A stretch of 64,000 bases of DNA, taken from Helicobacter cetorum. GTDB lineage: Bacteria > Campylobacterota > Campylobacteria > Campylobacterales > DZAY01. The DNA is taken from contig DZAY01000001.1 in assembly GCA_022729735.1 (NCBI GenBank), positions 62,001-126,000 of the forward strand, written 5' to 3'. Under the pieces are notes generated by a model. It saw only the letters and a program-made list of their open reading frames with translations. It did no database searches and had not been told where the DNA came from. Each line of letters begins with the position of its first letter. Within the stretch, counting starts at the first letter, position 1. The translations under genes were made by a program, and so were the position numbers. Below, in pieces: positions 27,342 to 36,440 of this stretch.

Positions 27342-28157
27342 TTATTCTAATACTACTTTTAAACCCCGTTTAATATTTCCCAAAGTGTATATGTCTGAAA
27401 TTTTTATATATTTAGTTCCATTTAGGACATCTATTGAAATATTTTTTGCGCCACCATCATTTTTATAAATTTTTAAAATATTTAAATTTTTATCATAAAA
27501 CACAACATAAGGATACCAACTATCTGATGGGTCGCTATAAATTTTTACTCTACTTGAATTTTCTATCTCTATCCAATAATCATTTAATGGTTTTTTAAGA
27601 GATAAATTTTGACCATTTTCAGATTTTATAGTTTCTGAAATTGTTGATTTAGATATATCAACTATATAGTCCCACTCTACATTACTTTTCTTACTAACAT
27701 TTAATATTTTACTGCCATGTTTTTGTAATTCACTAATAAAATTTACAGGGTCAAGCGAATATTCTGATGTAAAATTAATTGTCCAAACAGTTCCAAGCTC
27801 ATCTTTTTTGATATATTGTGTTACAAAATAGTAGTATCCAAGCTCTTTCATAGTTTCTGATATTAACTTTACAAACATTAATGTTTCTCCATCACTTCTA
27901 AGAGTAATGGTTATATTTGTTGGTTTTTTAAAAGCAAGGTTTAATAAACCATTCTCTTTTAATTTTGATAAAAGCTTAAAATCATCTAATCTATTTTGAG
28001 TATAAAACTGCTCTTTATCTTGAAATATTTTAGAAATCAGATTTTTATGCAATTTAAGAGTATCACTATCTACAAATTCTCTAATTTTATCATCTAAAAC
28101 ATCACCATTTGCAAAACTAAGTAGCAAAATAAATGTAATAAGAGCTTTTTTTACCAA
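27342..28157 (-). CDS. Exported protein of unknown function
   Basis: A 271-residue protein with a clear signal peptide (KKALITFILLLSFANG, cleavage near residue 18) and no further membrane helix, so probably periplasmic. The mature part has two parts. The first contains ITLRSDGETLMFVKLISETMKELGYYYF, and the C-terminal 90 residues are rich in beta strands (WIEIENSSRVKIYSDPSDSWYPYVV). No catalytic motif is recognised. It overlaps the RodZ-like gene by seven bases, so the two may work together, possibly in envelope or cell-shape functions. Confidence 0.8.
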   Translation of the reverse strand: MVKKALITFILLLSFANGDVLDDKIREFVDSDTLKLHKNLISKIFQDKEQFYTQNRLDDFKLLSKLKENGLLNLAFKKPTNITITLRSDGETLMFVKLISETMKELGYYYFVTQYIKKDELGTVWTINFTSEYSLDPVNFISELQKHGSKILNVSKKSNVEWDYIVDISKSTISETIKSENGQNLSLKKPLNDYWIEIENSSRVKIYSDPSDSWYPYVVFYDKNLNILKIYKNDGGAKNISIDVLNGTKYIKISDIYTLGNIKRGLKVVLE

Positions 28158-29032
28158 ATTTTTCCCCTATTTAAAGCTTTAAATTCATCATAAGTAATCT
28201 CTTTAATTTCACCATTTTTATAATGAAATCTAACTAAATCTCCACCAAAATACTCTTTTTTATTTCCATTAATATATATAAATAGTTGCCCATGACCTAA
28301 TGCAATAATTTGTTCTCTATTTTCCTCTAATTCTATTCTATCACCAGTTGTATAATCTTTTTTTTGGAAAGTATCCAAATAAATTTTTCCAACCCAAACC
28401 CTCTTTTTTGGCTCAATATAATCAATATTTTCAACTTTTTTTGAACTTTCACTACTGCTTATGCTACTGCTACTTGAGCTTGAACTGCTATTATTAGATA
28501 AACTATTTATTGATGAATGCGAAGCTAAATTATGAGTTATGTTTAATTCACTACTAACACTATTTGAGCTAACTATTTCACTAATAACTGTAATTGGCTC
28601 TTCTTTTAGCACTTTTTCTTGAGTGTTATCTTCAATGGGTTTAACTTCTAACTCTTTAACTTCTAAAAAACTATTTTGTGTAAATTTTTCTAAATTCTGA
28701 TAAACAAAATATGATAAAACACCAATTACAACAATAGTTCCAAATATATATTTACCTTTTGAACTTTTATCATAATCTCTTTCATATTTTTGTCCCTTTT
28801 GTGGCTCATTTTCTTCTATATTTGCTATATATTTTTTATACTCCGTTCTCCATTCTGATAAATCTACACTATATTCTCTCTCCAAAATTTTTACAAATCC
28901 AAGAGCTGTTGTTTTTTCAAGTTTTGTAAAATCTTTGTTAATTATAGCTTGTAACTTATTTATTGATATATGTGTTTTTTCTGCAATTTTTTTAACATCT
29001 AAATTTTTTAGTTTATTTATTCCATCTTCCAT
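28151..29032 (-). CDS. RodZ-like HTH/transmembrane protein
   Basis: The 293-residue protein has an N-terminal helix-turn-helix of the RodZ/HTH_25 sort (DVKKIAEKTHISINKLQAI) in the cytoplasm and one membrane helix at about residues 93-113. A long periplasmic linker with a serine run (about 178-200) follows, then a C-terminal beta domain (KIYLDTFQKKDYTTGD). This is the architecture of RodZ, which links MreB to the cell wall machinery. Sequence similarity outside the HTH is too low to be certain. It overlaps the rRNA methyltransferase gene by one base. Confidence 0.7.
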   Translation of the reverse strand: MEDGINKLKNLDVKKIAEKTHISINKLQAIINKDFTKLEKTTALGFVKILEREYSVDLSEWRTEYKKYIANIEENEPQKGQKYERDYDKSSKGKYIFGTIVVIGVLSYFVYQNLEKFTQNSFLEVKELEVKPIEDNTQEKVLKEEPITVISEIVSSNSVSSELNITHNLASHSSINSLSNNSSSSSSSSSISSSESSKKVENIDYIEPKKRVWVGKIYLDTFQKKDYTTGDRIELEENREQIIALGHGQLFIYINGNKKEYFGGDLVRFHYKNGEIKEITYDEFKALNRGKIW

Positions 29033-29700
29033 TATCTAATCCTATCAATTAATATTCCAGTTGCCACAGATACATTTAATGAATCAAATTCTCTATCCAT
29101 TTTGATTGCAACTAACTTATCACACTTTTTTATGACTTTATTACTAAGCCCTTCACCTTCACTTCCAACAATTAAAGCCTTTTTAGAGTGAAAATCTGAA
29201 TTCCTTACATCTAAACCATTAGCAGTAGCTCCATAAATTTTAAAATCTGCTTGTTTTAACTCATTTATTAAATCAAGAGAGTTTTTATAAACTAATATAG
29301 GCATATCAAAAATTGCTCCACTACTACTTCTAATAGTTCCTTCTAAATTAAAATTAACATCACTTATAACAACTCCATCGACTCCCAATGAGTAAGCAGT
29401 TCTAATAATCGCTCCAATATTTCCAACATCACTAATCCCAGATAGTATAACTATAAAATTAGCATTTGAAATATCAAAATTAATTGGTGTAAAATCTATT
29501 TTTAAAAAATAGCCTTGATGATTTTTGCCATTTGCTAAAGCTTGTGCCTTTTTATTATCTAACTTAATAATTTTTTTATTAAGAGATGTAATTTCTCTAA
29601 ATTCATCTTTTGAAACCTCTTTTGAGAGGTATATTTCATCTATTAAATCTTTGTGATTTCTTAACACATAAAAAAATATCTGTTTCCCATAAATAATCAT
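29032..29700 (-). CDS. rlmB: SpoU/TrmH family RNA 2'-O-methyltransferase
   Basis: A 222-residue SPOUT methyltransferase. Motif 1 is LSGISDVGNIGAIIRTAYSLG, motif 2 LIVGSEGEGLSNKV and motif 3 FDSLNVSVATGILI; these form the knotted SAM site. The N-terminal part (about 1-60) resembles the small RNA-binding domain of RlmB/TrmH. Members methylate 23S rRNA (RlmB, G2251) or tRNA (TrmH); the choice of rlmB follows its place after rsmI and rpmE and is not certain. Confidence 0.85.
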   Translation of the reverse strand: MIIYGKQIFFYVLRNHKDLIDEIYLSKEVSKDEFREITSLNKKIIKLDNKKAQALANGKNHQGYFLKIDFTPINFDISNANFIVILSGISDVGNIGAIIRTAYSLGVDGVVISDVNFNLEGTIRSSSGAIFDMPILVYKNSLDLINELKQADFKIYGATANGLDVRNSDFHSKKALIVGSEGEGLSNKVIKKCDKLVAIKMDREFDSLNVSVATGILIDRIR

Positions 29701-29726
29701 AATTTTATCCTAAAAACTCTTAAATT

Positions 29727-30545
29727 TTATTTCTCAATTAACTCGTCATAGCACTCTTTAATACTCTTTCCAGAGATTTTAGAAATCAGTTTTGCTGCTG
29801 TTTTTTTTGCTATATCCAGCTCTAAAATATCATTTTTTGTGATTTTTTCAATAATTCCAACTTCAATACTCCCTTTTATAACAACAACCCATTCACCATT
29901 TAAGTTTTGTGATTTTAACTCTTCTAATAGTTTAAAAGCAGTTCCACGAAACCTTTTTTGATGTAATTTTGTTAGCTCTTTTGTTAGGAATAGTTCTCTG
30001 TCTTTATCTATGTCTGAAATTTCACTTAAAAGTTTTAAAATTCGTTCAGGCGATTCATAAATAATAGTATTAAATTTAGAGTTTAAAATTGAGTGCAACT
30101 CTTCATTTCTTTCTTTGCCACGATTGTGCAAAAATCCAAAAAATATAAACTCTTTTTCCAAGAAACCAGATGAAGCATAAGCAAGAAGTAGTGCATTTGC
30201 TCCACTTAAAATATCATATTCAACTCCATTTTTGATACAAAAATCTACTAATTTAGCTCCAGGGTCACTAATACAAGGCATTCCAGCATCTGTTACAAAT
30301 ATAACATTTTGATTAAAAAAATCCACTTTTAAATTTTTTACAAAATCATCTTCATTATGTGAATGGAGTGAAATATATTTTTGAACTTTTGGTGTGATAG
30401 AAAATCTCTCTTTAAGTATTTGAAGTAGTTTTTTTGTTACTCTTGTATCTTCAGATAAAATAATTTCTGCATCTTCTAAGGCTTTTAAAGCCCTAAAAGA
30501 TATATCAGAAATATTACCAATAGGTGTAGGAATAAGTATTAACAA
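29727..30545 (-). CDS. rsmI: 16S rRNA 2'-O-ribose C1402 methyltransferase RsmI
   Basis: A 272-residue tetrapyrrole-methylase-fold enzyme. It has LILIPTPIGNISDISFRALKAL at the N-terminus, ILSEDTRVTKKLL, VTDAGMPCISDPGAKLV and LSGANALLLAYASSG, all of them RsmI signatures. It methylates C1402 in the decoding centre of 16S rRNA. It starts one base after the rpmE stop. Confidence 0.95.
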   Translation of the reverse strand: MLILIPTPIGNISDISFRALKALEDAEIILSEDTRVTKKLLQILKERFSITPKVQKYISLHSHNEDDFVKNLKVDFFNQNVIFVTDAGMPCISDPGAKLVDFCIKNGVEYDILSGANALLLAYASSGFLEKEFIFFGFLHNRGKERNEELHSILNSKFNTIIYESPERILKLLSEISDIDKDRELFLTKELTKLHQKRFRGTAFKLLEELKSQNLNGEWVVVIKGSIEVGIIEKITKNDILELDIAKKTAAKLISKISGKSIKECYDELIEK

Positions 30546-30546
30546 C

Positions 30547-30747
30547 TTATTTCATACTATATTTTCTTTTAAACTTATCTACTCTACCAGCAGAATCTAA
30601 AATTTTCTCTTCACCTGTAAAAAATGGGTGGCAAGAGCTACAAATATCTACTCTCATCTCTTTTTTATTAGACATAATAGTAAAACTATTTCCACAAGCA
30701 CAACTAACTTGACAATCCACACTCTCTGGATGTATATCTTTTTTCAT
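30547..30747 (-). CDS. rpmE: 50S ribosomal protein L31 (zinc-binding form)
   Basis: A 66-residue L31. Cysteines at VSCACGN and ICSSCHPF make the C+ form that binds zinc, so this is the zinc-replete paralogue and not YkgM-like. The [24 protein letters not shown] ending is typical. It heads the operon rpmE-rsmI-rlmB-rodZ-like-exported protein-aminotransferase-hom-yraN. Confidence 0.97.
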   Translation of the reverse strand: MKKDIHPESVDCQVSCACGNSFTIMSNKKEMRVDICSSCHPFFTGEEKILDSAGRVDKFKRKYSMK

Positions 30748-30840
30748 ACAAACAACCTTTTTTTTAAAAAATTTTTGGGTGGAATGTTAGCATACTTTAG
30801 TTAATTTATAGATTAAAAATTTTTATCTAATTTAAATTGA

Positions 30841-31200
30841 CTATTCACATTCAGCGACAACAATTCTGCAACTACTATCACCACAATTATCAAGTGCCAT
30901 ATTAATTGCTATCTCTTTTGTAGAACCATAACCAATTCCACTATATTTTTTAGATACTGCATATGCTCCACAAGTTTCAAACCAAGCAACAACTTCACAA
31001 TTTTTATTACCTATATCTTTGCATCCTTTAAGAGCTGCTTTTTTTGCACTCTCTTTAGAAGATTCACCAGTTGCAATATAATAGCCAACTTCATCTGCTT
31101 TATAACCAACTTCATCATCTACTGCGATTGCTCCATAAGCTAATAGATAACTTGGAATTGTAATAGTCAAACTCGCAAGAATTAAAGATACCTTTTTCAT
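30841..31200 (-). CDS. Small secreted DUF4189-like cysteine-rich protein
   Basis: The ATG at 31198-31200 follows AAGGTTACAAC and opens a signal peptide (KKVSLILASLTITIPSYLLA). A longer in-frame start 75 bases upstream lacks these features and would bury the signal peptide. The 119-residue precursor gives a mature protein of about 99 residues with cysteines in ALKGCKDIGNKNCEVVAWFETCG and NCGDSSCRIVVAEC. This is the pattern of the DUF4189 family, small exported domains with two disulfides and unknown function. A strong promoter lies just upstream. Confidence 0.8.
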   Translation of the reverse strand: MKKVSLILASLTITIPSYLLAYGAIAVDDEVGYKADEVGYYIATGESSKESAKKAALKGCKDIGNKNCEVVAWFETCGAYAVSKKYSGIGYGSTKEIAINMALDNCGDSSCRIVVAECE

Positions 31201-31246
31201 GTTGTAACCTTTGGGTTTATTAACCAATATTAAAATTGGCGATGCA

Positions 31247-31275
31247 ATTCTATTTCTGAAAACCTTAAATGTCAA
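31247..31275 (-). promoter_or_regulatory. Near-consensus sigma-70 promoter of the DUF4189-like gene
   Basis: On the minus strand a perfect TTGACA (31270-31275) is followed after exactly 17 bases by TAGAAT (31247-31252). A small inverted repeat CCAAT...ATTGG (31224-31239) lies in the leader between promoter and ribosome site. This is the best -35/-10 pair I see in the window, so the secreted protein may be abundant. Confidence 0.6.
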
Positions 31276-31289
31276 ATTACTATAAATTT

Positions 31290-31916
31290 TTAAGATTTTA
31301 GTTTATCTAAAATATTTCTTAAATCTTTATGTTCAATTACAATTGTTGCTTCTTTTTTGAGTATCTCTTTTGCACAAAAAGCCACTTTTGTATTAGCATA
31401 CTTAAACATACTCAAATCATTAGCACCATCACCAACGACCAAAGTATCTTTTGGTGTTATTTCAAGTATTTGTTGAAGTCGCTTTAACATTTCACCTTTA
31501 CTGAAATCAAACATCATTTCTCCACCAACTAAACCTGTTAAAGTGTGATTTTTTGAGTGAAGTATATTTGAAAAATCTGCATCATAACCCAAAATATCTT
31601 TGGCATAAGTTGTAGCATTTTTAAATCCACCACTAAAACAAGCAACTTTATAACCCATCTTTTTTAATTCTACTATAGTCTCTTTTGCCCCATTCATATA
31701 TGGTAAAGAGTGACAAATATCATTTACTTTTTTTAGTGCCAACCCTTGTAGCAATCTAACTCTTGTAGTTAAACTTTCAAAAAAGTCAAGCTCACCTTGC
31801 ATTGCCATTTCTGTAATTGCTGAAACCTTATCTTTTAATCCAAGCTCATTTGCTAAAAAATCGATAGTTTCACCATCCATAAGAGTAGAATCAAAATCAA
31901 AAACTGCTAATTTCAT
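31290..31916 (-). CDS. serB: Phosphoserine phosphatase SerB
   Basis: A 208-residue HAD phosphatase of serine synthesis. The start is the ATG at 31914-31916 after GGAG at 31922-31925; an upstream in-frame ATG would overlap the neighbouring gene further and add 20 residues before the nucleophile motif. Motifs: VFDFDSTLMDGETID, VACFSGGFKNAT and VVGDGANDLSMF. It has no N-terminal ACT domain. The gene begins 11 bases after the stop of the diguanylate cyclase regulator. Confidence 0.93.
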   Translation of the reverse strand: MKLAVFDFDSTLMDGETIDFLANELGLKDKVSAITEMAMQGELDFFESLTTRVRLLQGLALKKVNDICHSLPYMNGAKETIVELKKMGYKVACFSGGFKNATTYAKDILGYDADFSNILHSKNHTLTGLVGGEMMFDFSKGEMLKRLQQILEITPKDTLVVGDGANDLSMFKYANTKVAFCAKEILKKEATIVIEHKDLRNILDKLKS

Positions 31917-31926
31917 ATATTCTCCT

Positions 31927-33186
31927 TCATTTGCTATAAATTGTAACTCTATTTCTTCCATTATGTTTTGATTCATAAAGCATTCTATCTGCTTCTGATA
32001 ACATCTCTTCTATGCTATTTCTAAGCTCACACATAACACCAATTGAAATTGTAAATCTTATTTCATGTCCATAACATTTTAAAATATTATGTTCTACTTT
32101 TATTCTAATTTCATCAAATTTATTAAAAATATTATCATAAGCACAATTTACTAAGATAATAGCAAACTCTTCACCACCAAGTCTTGCTACAATATCACTA
32201 TCTCTTAGAGAATCTTCTAAAGTTCTTGCAAGAAATTTTATAGCTTCATCTCCACTATCATGCCCATAAGTATCATTAATTTTTTTAAAAAAATCTATAT
32301 CAACCATTGCTACAACAATATTCATATTTTTTCGTTTAGCATTACTAATCATAGTTTTACTAAACTCCATAAAATATCTTCGATTATATATTCCTGTTAA
32401 AAAATCTTTATCTGCTCTATCTTTATTAAGTTTAAATAGTTCAATTATTTCTAAGTTTGAATTAACTCTTGTATTAAACTCTTCAATAGTATATGGTTTA
32501 TACAAAAAATCGTTTGCACCAAGTTTTAAAAATTTTGATGGTATATTTTTATCATCTGCTGATGAAAGTATAATAATTCCCATCTCATCTTTTTGCCACC
32601 GTTTTCTAATCTGTTTTGTAAGCTCTAATCCATCCATATTTGGCATATAATAGTCAGTCAAAACAAGTTTTATATCTGGATGTTCTTCCAATATAGTTAG
32701 TGCCTGAACTCCATCTTTTGCACTAAAAACTTGAAGATTTTGCTTTTTTAGTAGAGTTTCCAAAAAGTATAGAAATGTTTTTGAATCATCAACTGCTAAA
32801 ACTTTTGTTGTTTTATTGTTTAAAATTCTCTTTAATAAAGATATTGCATATTCTATACTTTGAATATCTTCTTTAACTACATAATCTATAATATCTTTTT
32901 CAATAATCTTATTTTTCAGTTTGTCATCAATTATTCCTGTTAAAACTATTGTAGGAATATTAAAAGATGTTACAAAATCTACAATTTCTCCATTTGGTGC
33001 ATCTGGTAAATTCAAATCAATTAATGCAACTTCTATTAAATTGTGATAACTATCAACCATATCAACACTTTCTTCAAAATTAGAAGCACAAAGCACATCT
33101 AACTTTATTTTTTCCTTAATCCTTCTTCCAAGAGTTTTCATAAGTGTAAAACTATCTTCAACTATTAATACATATCTATCATTCAT
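31927..33186 (-). CDS. Response regulator with two receiver domains and a diguanylate cyclase (GGDEF) domain
   Basis: A 419-residue PleD-like protein. Receiver 1 (about 1-120) has LIVEDSFTL and VALIDLNLPDAPNGE. Receiver 2 (about 128-245) has VLAVDDSKTFL, LVLTDYYMPNMDG and LYKPYTIEE. The GGDEF domain (about 255-419) has an intact active site GGEEF near residue 332 and an upstream RDSD at the right distance to be an RxxD product-inhibition site. It should make cyclic di-GMP when phosphorylated and be feedback-limited. The cognate kinase is not in the window. Confidence 0.93.
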   Translation of the reverse strand: MNDRYVLIVEDSFTLMKTLGRRIKEKIKLDVLCASNFEESVDMVDSYHNLIEVALIDLNLPDAPNGEIVDFVTSFNIPTIVLTGIIDDKLKNKIIEKDIIDYVVKEDIQSIEYAISLLKRILNNKTTKVLAVDDSKTFLYFLETLLKKQNLQVFSAKDGVQALTILEEHPDIKLVLTDYYMPNMDGLELTKQIRKRWQKDEMGIIILSSADDKNIPSKFLKLGANDFLYKPYTIEEFNTRVNSNLEIIELFKLNKDRADKDFLTGIYNRRYFMEFSKTMISNAKRKNMNIVVAMVDIDFFKKINDTYGHDSGDEAIKFLARTLEDSLRDSDIVARLGGEEFAIILVNCAYDNIFNKFDEIRIKVEHNILKCYGHEIRFTISIGVMCELRNSIEEMLSEADRMLYESKHNGRNRVTIYSK

Positions 33187-33226
33187 AAAAACAAACTCCT
33201 ATTAATAAAAAATATCATGACAAATA

Positions 33227-34021
33227 TTACCAATTTAAAATTAAAAATAGAGATGATAAGAGATAATCTGATGCAAAAATCGTAATTGCTGATAATACAA
33301 CAGCTTTTGTCGTAGCTTCTCCAACACCTCTTGCACCACCTTTTGTATGGTATCCAATGTATGTTCCAATTGATGAAATCAGATAACCAAAAATAAACCC
33401 TTTTACAATACCACTATAAATATCTGAATATGTCAAATATTGTTGTATCATATTTTGATAACTAATAGGATTTACATCTAAAACATATTTAGATACAAGA
33501 TATGCACTAAAATTACCAACGAAATCAAATAATACTATAAGTATAGGAAGAGATATAGTTGTTGCAAAAATTCGTGGAGTCAATAAATATTTTCTTGAAT
33601 CAATAGAAAGTGTATCAATTGCATCAATTTGTTCTGTAACTCTCATTGTTCCAAGCTCTGCTGCCATTGCACTAATAGAGCGACTTGTAACCATTAATGC
33701 ACCAAAAACAGGCCCTAACTCTTTTGTAATAGATATAAAAATTGGATAACCCATAAAATTTTCTGCATCAAAATTTCTAAATCCTTGATATAGTTGCACA
33801 GCATATACCATTCCAGTAAACATAGCAGTCAAAAATACAACACCAAAAGAGCCAAGTCCAATAGTTGAAATTTGACGGAGTATCTCTTTTAATTTAAAAG
33901 GTGGTGAAAAAAATAGAGGCAATAGTTGTAACTGAAATATGACGAACTTTCCAAAGTTGTTAAAAATTGATACAAAACTTAGTATAAATTTACCGATAAT
34001 GTAGAAGATGTTTTCAATCAT
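33227..34021 (-). CDS. mlaE: MlaE/YrbE-type ABC transporter permease
   Basis: A 264-residue inner membrane protein of the MlaE family, with five or six hydrophobic segments and the conserved block ELGPVFGALMVTSRSISAMAAELGTMRVTEQIDAI. The C-terminal YIGYHTKGGARGVGEATTKAVV is also family-typical. These permeases move phospholipids between the membranes. An in-frame TTG three bases upstream of the ATG is possible but less likely. The ATPase and MCE-domain partners are not next to it here, which is common in Campylobacterota. Confidence 0.9.
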   Translation of the reverse strand: MIENIFYIIGKFILSFVSIFNNFGKFVIFQLQLLPLFFSPPFKLKEILRQISTIGLGSFGVVFLTAMFTGMVYAVQLYQGFRNFDAENFMGYPIFISITKELGPVFGALMVTSRSISAMAAELGTMRVTEQIDAIDTLSIDSRKYLLTPRIFATTISLPILIVLFDFVGNFSAYLVSKYVLDVNPISYQNMIQQYLTYSDIYSGIVKGFIFGYLISSIGTYIGYHTKGGARGVGEATTKAVVLSAITIFASDYLLSSLFLILNW

Positions 34022-34125
34022 CAAATTTCCTATAAGTTTTTATGTAATTCTAACCAAAAAAGGTATTATTTAAATCTTTTTTATAAACTTTTTTTGTAAA
34101 ATGAAAAAAATAAAAAGGAGTGTGT

Positions 34126-34662
34126 GTGGCTGATGAGGCAAAAAATGCAAATGCAGAGGGTGCAGATAAAAAAGGTAAGTCAAATATTATCCTTATAGTA
34201 GTAATTGCAGTAGTTGCTCTACTTTTGATAGTTGGTGCTTTAGTAGCATTTATGATGCTTTCAGATTCTCCAAAAGAAGCTACTTCAGTAGAGAGTGGAG
34301 CTGTTCCTGTTGAGAAAAAAGTATCAAATTCTGCTAAAAAAAGTGGTTATTTAACTGTTGGTCCAATGTATCCTATGGATCAGTTTATTGTAAATTTACT
34401 ATCTCAAAATGTAAAGAGATATGTAAAGTTAATGCTTAATTTAGAGTTAGAGCATGAACAGATGGTTCCAGAACTTGATTCTAAAAAAGCTGTTGTAAGA
34501 GATATTGTTATCACAATACTATCTTCAAAAACCATCGAAGAGGTATCAACTCTAAAAGGTAAAGAACGACTAAAAGAAGAGATACTTAAAAAGTTGAATG
34601 AAGAGGTTATAGTTGATGGTTCTATTAAAAATATATTTTTTACAGAGTTTGTTATTCAGTGA
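34126..34662 (+). CDS. fliL: Flagellar basal body-associated protein FliL
   Basis: A 178-residue protein from the GTG at 34126, with AAGGAG at 34115-34120. A GTG six bases earlier would overlap this site and is unlikely. It has a short cytoplasmic N-terminus, one membrane helix (IILIVVIAVVALLLIVGALVAF), a linker, and the periplasmic FliL domain (MYPMDQFIVNLLSQNVKRYVKL...DIVITILSSKTIEEVSTLKGKERLKEEIL). FliL surrounds the stator units of the flagellar motor. It overlaps acpS by four bases. Confidence 0.93.
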   Translation: MADEAKNANAEGADKKGKSNIILIVVIAVVALLLIVGALVAFMMLSDSPKEATSVESGAVPVEKKVSNSAKKSGYLTVGPMYPMDQFIVNLLSQNVKRYVKLMLNLELEHEQMVPELDSKKAVVRDIVITILSSKTIEEVSTLKGKERLKEEILKKLNEEVIVDGSIKNIFFTEFVIQ

Positions 34663-35024
34663 TAGGCATTGATGTTGTAAAAATTGAGAGAATTGAGAGC
34701 TTATATAATAAGTTTGGCTCTCGTGGTCTCAAACGATTTTTAAGTGATGATGAGATAGGTTTATGTAATAGTAAAATATCTTCATTAGCTGGTCTTTGGG
34801 CAAGTAAAGAAGCAATTTCAAAAGCTCTTGGATGTGGAATTGGCTCTAAACTTTCATTTTTGGATATGCAAATATACAAAAATAAAAAAGGTAAGCCGAA
34901 AGTTAAATTTAAAAAAAAGATAATAAAAAGATTTAAAATTAAAAAAGCTTTTTTATCTATTACTCACGATGGTGGAGTTGCAATTGCTGTGGCAGTTATA
35001 TTAACCACCACCAACAAAATTTAG
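34659..35024 (+). CDS. acpS: Holo-[acyl-carrier-protein] synthase AcpS
   Basis: A 121-residue AcpS that starts at a GTG overlapping the fliL stop. Motifs IGIDVVKIERIE, LAGLWASKEAISKALG and LSITHDGGVAIAVAV are the metal- and CoA-binding segments. It loads 4'-phosphopantetheine on the fatty acid ACP. A second, Sfp-type transferase for NRPS carriers is encoded about 2 kb away, so the two duties are separated. Its end converges with thiS and overlaps it by 24 bases. Confidence 0.95.
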   Translation: MIGIDVVKIERIESLYNKFGSRGLKRFLSDDEIGLCNSKISSLAGLWASKEAISKALGCGIGSKLSFLDMQIYKNKKGKPKVKFKKKIIKRFKIKKAFLSITHDGGVAIAVAVILTTTNKI

Positions 35025-35201
35025 TAATTCAACTCTGTCACCATCTTCTAAAATATATGATGCTCTATTTTCTATTTTAATAACTTCCATATTTACAGCT
35101 GATGCAACAACTTTTGAGTTAATATTTAAAAAATCTATTAACTCTTCTAAAGTTATTTTTTTATCAAATTCATAATTAATACCATTTACAATAATTTTCA
35201 T
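35001..35201 (-). CDS. thiS: Sulfur carrier protein ThiS
   Basis: A 66-residue ubiquitin-like protein ending in Gly-Gly (FVGGG), the thiocarboxylated tail that donates sulfur for the thiazole of thiamin. The ATG at 35199-35201 follows AAGGA; a longer in-frame start adds 13 residues before the first beta strand (KIIVNGINYEF) and is not credible. ITLEELIDFLNI and ILEDGDRVELLNFVGGG are typical. Other thi genes are not adjacent. Confidence 0.93.
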   Translation of the reverse strand: MKIIVNGINYEFDKKITLEELIDFLNINSKVVASAVNMEVIKIENRASYILEDGDRVELLNFVGGG

Positions 35202-35253
35202 AAAAATCCTTATTTGTGAATTATGAATTAATTCTAACATAACTAAAATATAA

Positions 35254-36414
35254 TTAGAATAGTTCTAAATCATCTTCTTCATTTTTGTCATTGAATATAG
35301 ATTCAATAGTTAGACAAAAACTTTCTGCTTGTTCATCAAAATAGTGAATATCTTGTGCATTTCGATACACAAAAACATGATTTTTCCAACTTTCTAAATC
35401 AACCATAAAATATTTTAGAAGTGTTGCAAATCTCTTCATGTCTGTTTTAGAACCTATATCTTCTAATGTATATTGTGTAAAAAAGTTACTTACACGATTA
35501 ATTGCTGAAGAAAGTCTATAAAATTCTGCAAACATCATTAACATTGATGAATATTTTTGGAAAATTGTAGATAAATTAGAAAATAAATCTTCATCTAAAA
35601 CATCTAACATATCATAAATATCTTCAGCATATTCTGTAAGTTTTACAATATCTTCAGAAAGTTCTTTAAAATACCTATCAAACTCAATTTTTTCTAAATA
35701 CTCTTCAGCACTTATTTTATCACTAAATTTTGTTATAGAACAAGAAGATATTTGTTGCTTCTCATTGTTATCTACAAAACTTTCAAAATCAGAACATACA
35801 GAACTAATAAATGGTCGCCAATGAGGCTCACTATCAAGTAGTTTTGAAAGTATCTCTTTTTTTTGTTCAGAAGGTAACATTTTTGCAAACTTTTTAAAAA
35901 AATTTGATAATTTTGTTAATTCAGAATTACTTTTTACCAACATATCAAGAGTATGTTCTAAATCTTGCTGATATTTCTCAACTACCAAACTTTCAAACCT
36001 ATTTTTGGATACTCTATGTAAAATTTTATATAAGCTATTTTTATCCAAAGGTTTAGCTAAAAAGCCATTTATTGAAAGAGTTATAAATAAGTTTATATTT
36101 GAATTAAAATCTTCATAAATTCCTCCAGCAGAAACTATAATGATAGGAATATCATTATCAAACTTATCTCTAATTGTTTTTGCCACATCAAAACCACTCA
36201 TATTTGGCATTTGAATATCTGTAACTATTATATCTATCTCTTTTTGATTTTCTGTCCAAATTTTTATAGCCTCTTCTCCAGAATATGCGACAAATACTTT
36301 ATTAAATAATCTATTTAAGTTTATTTTAAAATATTCAATAAAAGTTTCGTCATCATCAATAATCAAAATATTGAGACTCTTCGTGTATTCAAGCATACTT
36401 TTCACATCAACCAT
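35254..36414 (-). CDS. Receiver-domain protein with helical C-terminal domain, behind a poly-G promoter
   Basis: A 386-residue protein. Residues 14-135 are a receiver domain (ILIIDDDETFIEYF, phospho-acceptor Asp in IIVTDIQMPNMSGF, LAKPLDK). The remaining 250 residues are helical and rich in Phe, Asp, Glu and Ser, with a coiled coil near 150-180 and no recognised output domain, so it may act through protein binding. The ATG follows TAGGAG. Its promoter contains a run of ten G on the coding strand, so expression may switch on and off. It lies just downstream of the NRPS operon on the same strand. Confidence 0.85.
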   Translation of the reverse strand: MVDVKSMLEYTKSLNILIIDDDETFIEYFKINLNRLFNKVFVAYSGEEAIKIWTENQKEIDIIVTDIQMPNMSGFDVAKTIRDKFDNDIPIIIVSAGGIYEDFNSNINLFITLSINGFLAKPLDKNSLYKILHRVSKNRFESLVVEKYQQDLEHTLDMLVKSNSELTKLSNFFKKFAKMLPSEQKKEILSKLLDSEPHWRPFISSVCSDFESFVDNNEKQQISSCSITKFSDKISAEEYLEKIEFDRYFKELSEDIVKLTEYAEDIYDMLDVLDEDLFSNLSTIFQKYSSMLMMFAEFYRLSSAINRVSNFFTQYTLEDIGSKTDMKRFATLLKYFMVDLESWKNHVFVYRNAQDIHYFDEQAESFCLTIESIFNDKNEEDDLELF

Positions 36415-36440
36415 TTAATCTCCTATAAAAAAATTAGATG

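Noticed and set aside
28439-28500. Serine-coding repeat in the RodZ-like gene as a contingency locus
   Set aside because: The serine codons are mixed (AGC, AGT, TCA and others), so there is no uniform DNA repeat to slip.
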